This document shows positions 28,799 to 32,365 of a DNA stretch of 32,365 nt, one piece after another. The DNA is taken from the IMG/VR virus record IMGVR_UViG_3300024306_000058, positions 1 to 32,365 of that record. The stretch is one strand, 5' to 3'. The notes under the pieces were generated by a model. That model searched no databases and was not told where the DNA came from. It was given only the letters and a program-made list of their open reading frames with translations. This DNA comes from a virus. The stretch's first letter is position 1; the number at the start of each line of letters is the position of its first letter. The position numbers and the translations under genes are program-made.

Positions 28799-31314
28799 TG
28801 ACCCGCATCACAGATCTCGCTATCGGCCACTGGCCGTCAATCCTTGGCGCCCTTGCTGGTCTCTCCAGCGATCAGCTCACTGACAAGCATCAGCCCTGCC
28901 CGCTGTGCGGTGGTGAGGATCGCTATCGCTTCGACGACCAAGACGGCTCCGGCTCCTGGTTCTGCAATCAGTGCGGCGGCAAGAACCAGTCCGGTGGTGC
29001 CGGCAATGGCATGGATCTCCTCCTTCGCCGCACCGGCTGGACCTTTGCCGAAGCAGCCAAGCGCATCGAGCAGCACCTCGGCATCGCCCCGCAGCGCCCA
29101 ACACCTCCAACCAAGGGCGCCGAGAACGTCTGGCGCTACAGCGACAGCTTCCTGGTCTGCCGCTTCCCCGGCAAGAAGATCCGCCCCCTTTGGTGGTCCG
29201 GCAGCCGCTGGGAATGGAAGGCCCCACCAGCGCCTCGACCGCTGCTCAACCTCGACCAGCTGCGCAGTCGCACCGGCACCGTCCTCATCGTTGAAGGCGA
29301 GAAGGCAGCCGATGCAGCAGCCAAGCTCTACCCCCGCGCTGTCGTCACCACCTGGCCATCAGGTTGCAAGGCGATCGACAAGGCTGACTGGTCACCACTG
29401 GCCGGCCGTCGCGTCATCCTCTGGCCTGATGCTGATGCCGTTGGCCAGCAGGCTATGGATCGCCTCGCGCAGCTGCTGCTCCGCCTCCCCGTCGATCGCG
29501 TGCAGATGGTCACCCCACCAGCAGGCTCACCTGAAGGCTGGGATCTGGCTGATGCCACCTGGACGCCAGAGGAGGCCGCGGCCTACATCAAGGCCAACCT
29601 TTCCTCTTTCCTCGAGCTGGATCCTGAGCTGCCCGAGCAGCCGGAACTGCAGGGCGAGCCCGACACCGAGCCGGACCTTCCCGATCTCGATGCAAATCGC
29701 CATTTCACCTGCCTCGGTTTCGATGGTGATGCCTACTACTACCGCCCGCACAACACCGGCCAGGTGGTGCGCCTCACCCGCGCATCGCACACCTCAACCA
29801 ACCTGGTCTCTCTTGCCGGTCTGAAGTATTGGCGCGAGCTATGCCCGACTGATCGTGGTGGCGTTGACTGGACAAAGGCCGCATCCATGCTGTTTGCGAT
29901 CAACGCTGAACGTGGCTTCTACAACCCCGATCGGATCCGCGGCCGCGGCGCATGGTGGGATGAGAAGCGCACCATCCTTCACCTCGGTGATGAGCTGGTG
30001 GTCGATGGCAAGCGTCACCCCGTTCTTAAACCCTTCAAGTCGAAATACCTCTACCAGCGCATGTCAGAGCTGGAGGGGCCGGGCTCAACCAAGCCGCTGA
30101 GCGATGCCGAGGCCCTCGTTATCTGCGAGCTGGCCGAACGCTTCCACTGGGAGGTGCCAGCATCCGGCCTGCTCCTCGCCGGTTGGGTCACCCTTGCGCC
30201 GATCTGCGGCGCCCTCCCCTGGCGGCCGCACGCTTGGCTCACTGCAGCAGCTGGATCCGGCAAGTCCGCCATCCTCGATCGCTACGTCGCCATCCTGCTC
30301 GGTGACATGGGCCTCATCGTTGCCGGCAACACCACTGAGGCCGGCCTCCGCCAGACCCTCCGCTGTGATGCTCTGCCTGTTGTGTTCGATGAGGCCGAGT
30401 CCAACGAGAAGGCCGATCAGGTGCGGATGCAGAACATCCTCGCGCTGGCTCGTGTTGCGTCCAGTGAGTCTCACGCAACCATGCTCAAGGGCAGCCCCGG
30501 TGGTGATGTCACCCGCTTCAACATCCGCTCGATGTTCCTGATGTCATCCATCGCCACCGCTCTCAAGCAGGGCGCCGATCGCAGCCGCTTCGCTCAGCTC
30601 ACCCTGCGCTCACCGAACGAGTTGCCCAAGGCCGAGCGCATCGCCCACTGGGAGCAGCTGGACCGCGATCTCGATCGCCACATCACCAACGAGACAGCTC
30701 GCAGGCTCATCGCGCGCACCGTTTCGCTGATCCCCACCATCCGCGCCAGCGTCCGCATCTTCACCAAGGCCGCGGCTGAACATTTCGACTCGCAGCGCCT
30801 CGGTGATCAGTACGGCACCCTCCTCGCCGGCGCGTGGTCGCTGATGTCCAGCGAGGTGCCCACACCAGAGCAGGCGCGCACCCTCATCGATCAGAACGAT
30901 TGGGAGCCCTACAGCCAAACCACTGAGGTGCCCGATGAGCAACGCTGCATCCAGCGCATCCTCCAACATCAGGTCCGAGTTGAGACTGATGAGAAAACCG
31001 TCACCCGCACCCTGGGTGAGCTGGTCGAGATCGTCGGCCACACCATGAACGACATGGACGTGTCCAGCCGCCAGGCTCAGGAGAGCCTCGGGAGGCATGG
31101 TCTGCGGGTCGATAAGGACGCCGATCAGCTGCTGGTCAGCAACACCGCCGAGGCGTTGGCATCGATCCTGCGTGACACCCCCTGGTCTCACAGTTGGGCA
31201 ACAGTGCTCGGCCGCTTGCCCGGTGCGAGCAAGGCAGGGGCCACCCGTTTCAGGGGTGTGGGGGCCATCTCCAGGGCGATTGCGTTACGGATTTCGGCCT
31301 TGCAACGGGGGTGA
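28798..31314 (+). CDS. Primase-helicase: zinc ribbon, TOPRIM and ATPase domains
   Basis: An 838-residue replication protein. Residues 30-62 form the primase zinc ribbon with Cys34, Cys37, Cys56, Cys59 (CPLCGGEDRYRFDD, WFCNQCGG). Residues 160-225 are a TOPRIM domain (VLIVEGEKAADAAAKLYPRA; Glu166, and Asp211/Asp213 in ILWPDADAVGQQA). A C-terminal P-loop ATPase from about 470 has TAAAGSGKSAILDRY near 482 and VVFDEAESNEKADQ near 525, resembling plasmid and phage helicase domains. TGATG coupling fixes the start at 28798; the upstream in-frame start at 28702 is rejected. It probably unwinds and primes at the adjacent origin-like tract. Confidence 0.9.
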   Translation: MTRITDLAIGHWPSILGALAGLSSDQLTDKHQPCPLCGGEDRYRFDDQDGSGSWFCNQCGGKNQSGGAGNGMDLLLRRTGWTFAEAAKRIEQHLGIAPQRPTPPTKGAENVWRYSDSFLVCRFPGKKIRPLWWSGSRWEWKAPPAPRPLLNLDQLRSRTGTVLIVEGEKAADAAAKLYPRAVVTTWPSGCKAIDKADWSPLAGRRVILWPDADAVGQQAMDRLAQLLLRLPVDRVQMVTPPAGSPEGWDLADATWTPEEAAAYIKANLSSFLELDPELPEQPELQGEPDTEPDLPDLDANRHFTCLGFDGDAYYYRPHNTGQVVRLTRASHTSTNLVSLAGLKYWRELCPTDRGGVDWTKAASMLFAINAERGFYNPDRIRGRGAWWDEKRTILHLGDELVVDGKRHPVLKPFKSKYLYQRMSELEGPGSTKPLSDAEALVICELAERFHWEVPASGLLLAGWVTLAPICGALPWRPHAWLTAAAGSGKSAILDRYVAILLGDMGLIVAGNTTEAGLRQTLRCDALPVVFDEAESNEKADQVRMQNILALARVASSESHATMLKGSPGGDVTRFNIRSMFLMSSIATALKQGADRSRFAQLTLRSPNELPKAERIAHWEQLDRDLDRHITNETARRLIARTVSLIPTIRASVRIFTKAAAEHFDSQRLGDQYGTLLAGAWSLMSSEVPTPEQARTLIDQNDWEPYSQTTEVPDEQRCIQRILQHQVRVETDEKTVTRTLGELVEIVGHTMNDMDVSSRQAQESLGRHGLRVDKDADQLLVSNTAEALASILRDTPWSHSWATVLGRLPGASKAGATRFRGVGAISRAIALRISALQRG

Positions 31315-31571
31315 AACAGGGGCTGTTACGGCTCAAATCCCTTGCGCTGCAACGGGTTAGCAAAAAGCGTAACGGTGTAACGGTTTTTGGCCGACATACT
31401 CTCTCTCTCTTACAGAGAGACATGTGTGTGTGAACCCTCTTAGACCCCCCTTTATAAATAATTCTATTCTTAAAAATAGTTGTTACATGGTTACGGGGGG
31501 CTCAGACCCGCTGCCCCGCAATCGGTCTTGATGTAACACCCCCTGTTACGCAGGCGTTACAAGCGTGACGG
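31283..31571. other. Putative replication origin with GTTAC iterons and AT-rich core
   Basis: A tract of 312 bases without a gene (31315-31626), which the repeats enter from the end of the primase gene. The pentamer GTTAC occurs at 31284, 31325, 31482, 31490, 31545 and 31556, and its complement GTAAC at 31369, 31377 and 31533, mostly as [CT]GTTAC[GA] or GTAACGG. Nine copies in 277 bases compare with roughly one expected. TGTAACA-CCCCC-TGTTACG (31532-31550) forms a hairpin. A core at 31451-31480 has only 3 G/C in 30 bases, in an otherwise GC-rich genome. Iterons plus an unwinding element beside a primase gene fit an origin. Confidence 0.6.
31399..31432. repeat. Dinucleotide repeats (CT)6 and (TG)5 with hairpin
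   Basis: (CT)6 at 31399-31410 is followed by GAGAGA (31415-31420), so TCTCTC-TTACA-GAGAGA can form a 6-bp hairpin, and then by (TG)5 at 31423-31432. It lies inside the origin-like tract, between the iterons and the AT-rich core. Such tracts can ease strand opening or stop a transcript from the primase operon, but no T run follows directly. Confidence 0.6.
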
Positions 31572-31626
31572 TCAAGCTCACGCCATTTCGCTTCCTTGGC
31601 TCGGCCTCCCTGCCTACCCTTGGCGC

Positions 31627-32316
31627 ATGGCGACCCTCACCCTCGACATCCAGTCAGAGCTGCCCAAGGCCATCAGGTGGACCGACACCATGACCAAGCA
31701 GCTTCCCTTCGCCATCAGCCAGGCGCTCAACGCCTCAGCGTTCGACGTGCGCACCGCACTCAACGGCGCCACCCGCCAATACTTCGACAAGCCCAACAAG
31801 TTCACACAGTCCGCCTTCCTGGTGCAGAAGACCAACAAGCGGGAGCTGGAGGCCAAGGTCTTCGCCAACGATCAGCAGGGCCGTGACCGCGCGCGTTACC
31901 TGCGCTTCGGCATCCATGGTGGTGCTCGACCGCAGAAGGGCTTCGAGCGCAAGTTCCTCGCTGAGATTGTGGGCACGCGCACTATCCCCGCAGGCGCACA
32001 GCTGCAGCCCACATCGCTGGTCAAGCGCGATGGCTCGGGCAACGTGAGCCTCAGCACCATCAAGCGCATCCAGAAGGGACTGAACGGCAACGCACGCGGT
32101 GGCTTCTTTGTTGGCACACCCAAGGGCGGCGATCGCCCGGCCGGTATCTACCGCCGCAGCCGCGAGCAGCTGTTCCCCTACTTCATCGCCACCGAGCAGC
32201 GCAGCAGGTATCGGCCACGCTTCCCAATGGCTGAGATCGGCTCCAAGGCCGTTCAGCGTCGATTTGGGGACTACCTACGCAGCAGCCTCGAGAAGGCCGT
32301 TGCAAGCGCACGCTGA
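31627..32316 (+). CDS. Virion protein, gpZ-like tail/neck component
   Basis: A 229-residue basic protein. The N-terminal half reads LPFAISQALNASAFDVRTAL, then QYFDKPNKFTQSAFLVQK and RARYLRFGIHGGARPQKGF, a pattern of phage minor virion proteins. The end, RYRPRFPMAEIGSKAVQRRF, resembles lambda gpZ (KNRYPIDVVKIPMA.PL..AF in my memory). GpZ is needed to complete the tail end joined to the head. Here it lies alone between the origin-like tract and the presumed cos end, not with the other tail genes. It may also be an unrelated head protein. Confidence 0.45.
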   Translation: MATLTLDIQSELPKAIRWTDTMTKQLPFAISQALNASAFDVRTALNGATRQYFDKPNKFTQSAFLVQKTNKRELEAKVFANDQQGRDRARYLRFGIHGGARPQKGFERKFLAEIVGTRTIPAGAQLQPTSLVKRDGSGNVSLSTIKRIQKGLNGNARGGFFVGTPKGGDRPAGIYRRSREQLFPYFIATEQRSRYRPRFPMAEIGSKAVQRRFGDYLRSSLEKAVASAR

Positions 32317-32365
32317 GGCCGCTCGCGGGTCCTCCCGGCGCCATCGGTCGTGGGTAATTCGCGCG
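32317..32365. other. Non-coding right end, cos-like sequence
   Basis: After the last gene the window ends with GCGGGTCCTCCCGGCGCC and, further on, GGGTAATTCGCGCG. From memory, the lambda right cohesive end reads GGTCCTTTCCGG, about a dozen bases, then GGTTACG, which is similar in content and spacing. CGGG-TCCT-CCCG is a short inverted repeat. A cos site here would sit between this gene and the terminase-portal genes, the standard place. The cut site itself cannot be defined. Confidence 0.4.

Noticed and set aside
1-32365. tRNA genes, CRISPR arrays, insertion sequences, integrase
   Set aside because: Looked for by eye; no cloverleaf with CCA-proximal features, no regularly spaced repeats, no transposase or integrase motifs were seen. 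A tRNA scan would be needed to exclude a diverged tRNA.

Overview
The window holds most of the genome of a lambda-like siphophage. It is GC-rich throughout apart from a few tracts. The likely host is a cyanobacterium, probably of the Synechococcus/Cyanobium type. Three things point there: at least six copies of the HIP1 octamer GCGATCGC, a palindrome over-represented in many cyanobacterial genomes; several tail-appendage and small proteins of a kind I associate with cyanophages; and a lysozyme plus M15-peptidase endolysin of the same flavour. The host is an inference. No integrase, terminase, tRNA or CRISPR array was found. The terminase genes are expected just outside the window, between the cos-like right end (about 32317-32365) and the portal gene cut by the left edge.

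Positions 1-17088 (+) are the late virion module in lambda order: portal (partial), a fused prohead protease-major capsid protein, an intrinsic terminator, small head and head-tail joining genes, tail terminator, tail tube, the G/GT frameshift chaperone pair, tape measure, tail-tip proteins M, L, K, I and J, and then a run of short appendage/fibre genes. Two of the fibre genes have AT-rich interiors that suggest exchanged receptor-binding modules. Most neighbours overlap by a few bases, so they are translationally coupled. Positions 17088-18781 hold a small basic protein, two small membrane proteins (holin candidates) and a two-domain endolysin. A dCTP deaminase-like gene follows, facing a leftward small gene across a shared CTAG.

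Positions 19323-23857 are the accessory region. It has a divergent control region near 19.7-19.85 kb, an HNH endonuclease, and a leftward cluster of thirteen very small genes, nearly all chained by stop/start overlaps. Several are under 60 codons and easy to miss. A compact control region at 23.29-23.38 kb precedes the cluster. Positions 23854-26415 (-) form a recombination operon: RecE-like exonuclease, an HNH homing-type gene, a RecT-like annealing protein, an excisionase-like HTH protein and a 108-residue protein. Three of these five end in an acidic tail with a terminal Phe, like the SSB tail. Positions 26518-31314 (+) form the replication operon: SF2 helicase, VRR-NUC nuclease, ribbon-helix-helix regulator, a Cys-rich unknown, and a TOPRIM primase-helicase. 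A non-coding 312-base tract follows, with nine GTTAC/GTAAC motifs in and beside it and a strongly AT-rich core. It is a good candidate for the replication origin. A gpZ-like virion gene and the cos-like sequence close the window.
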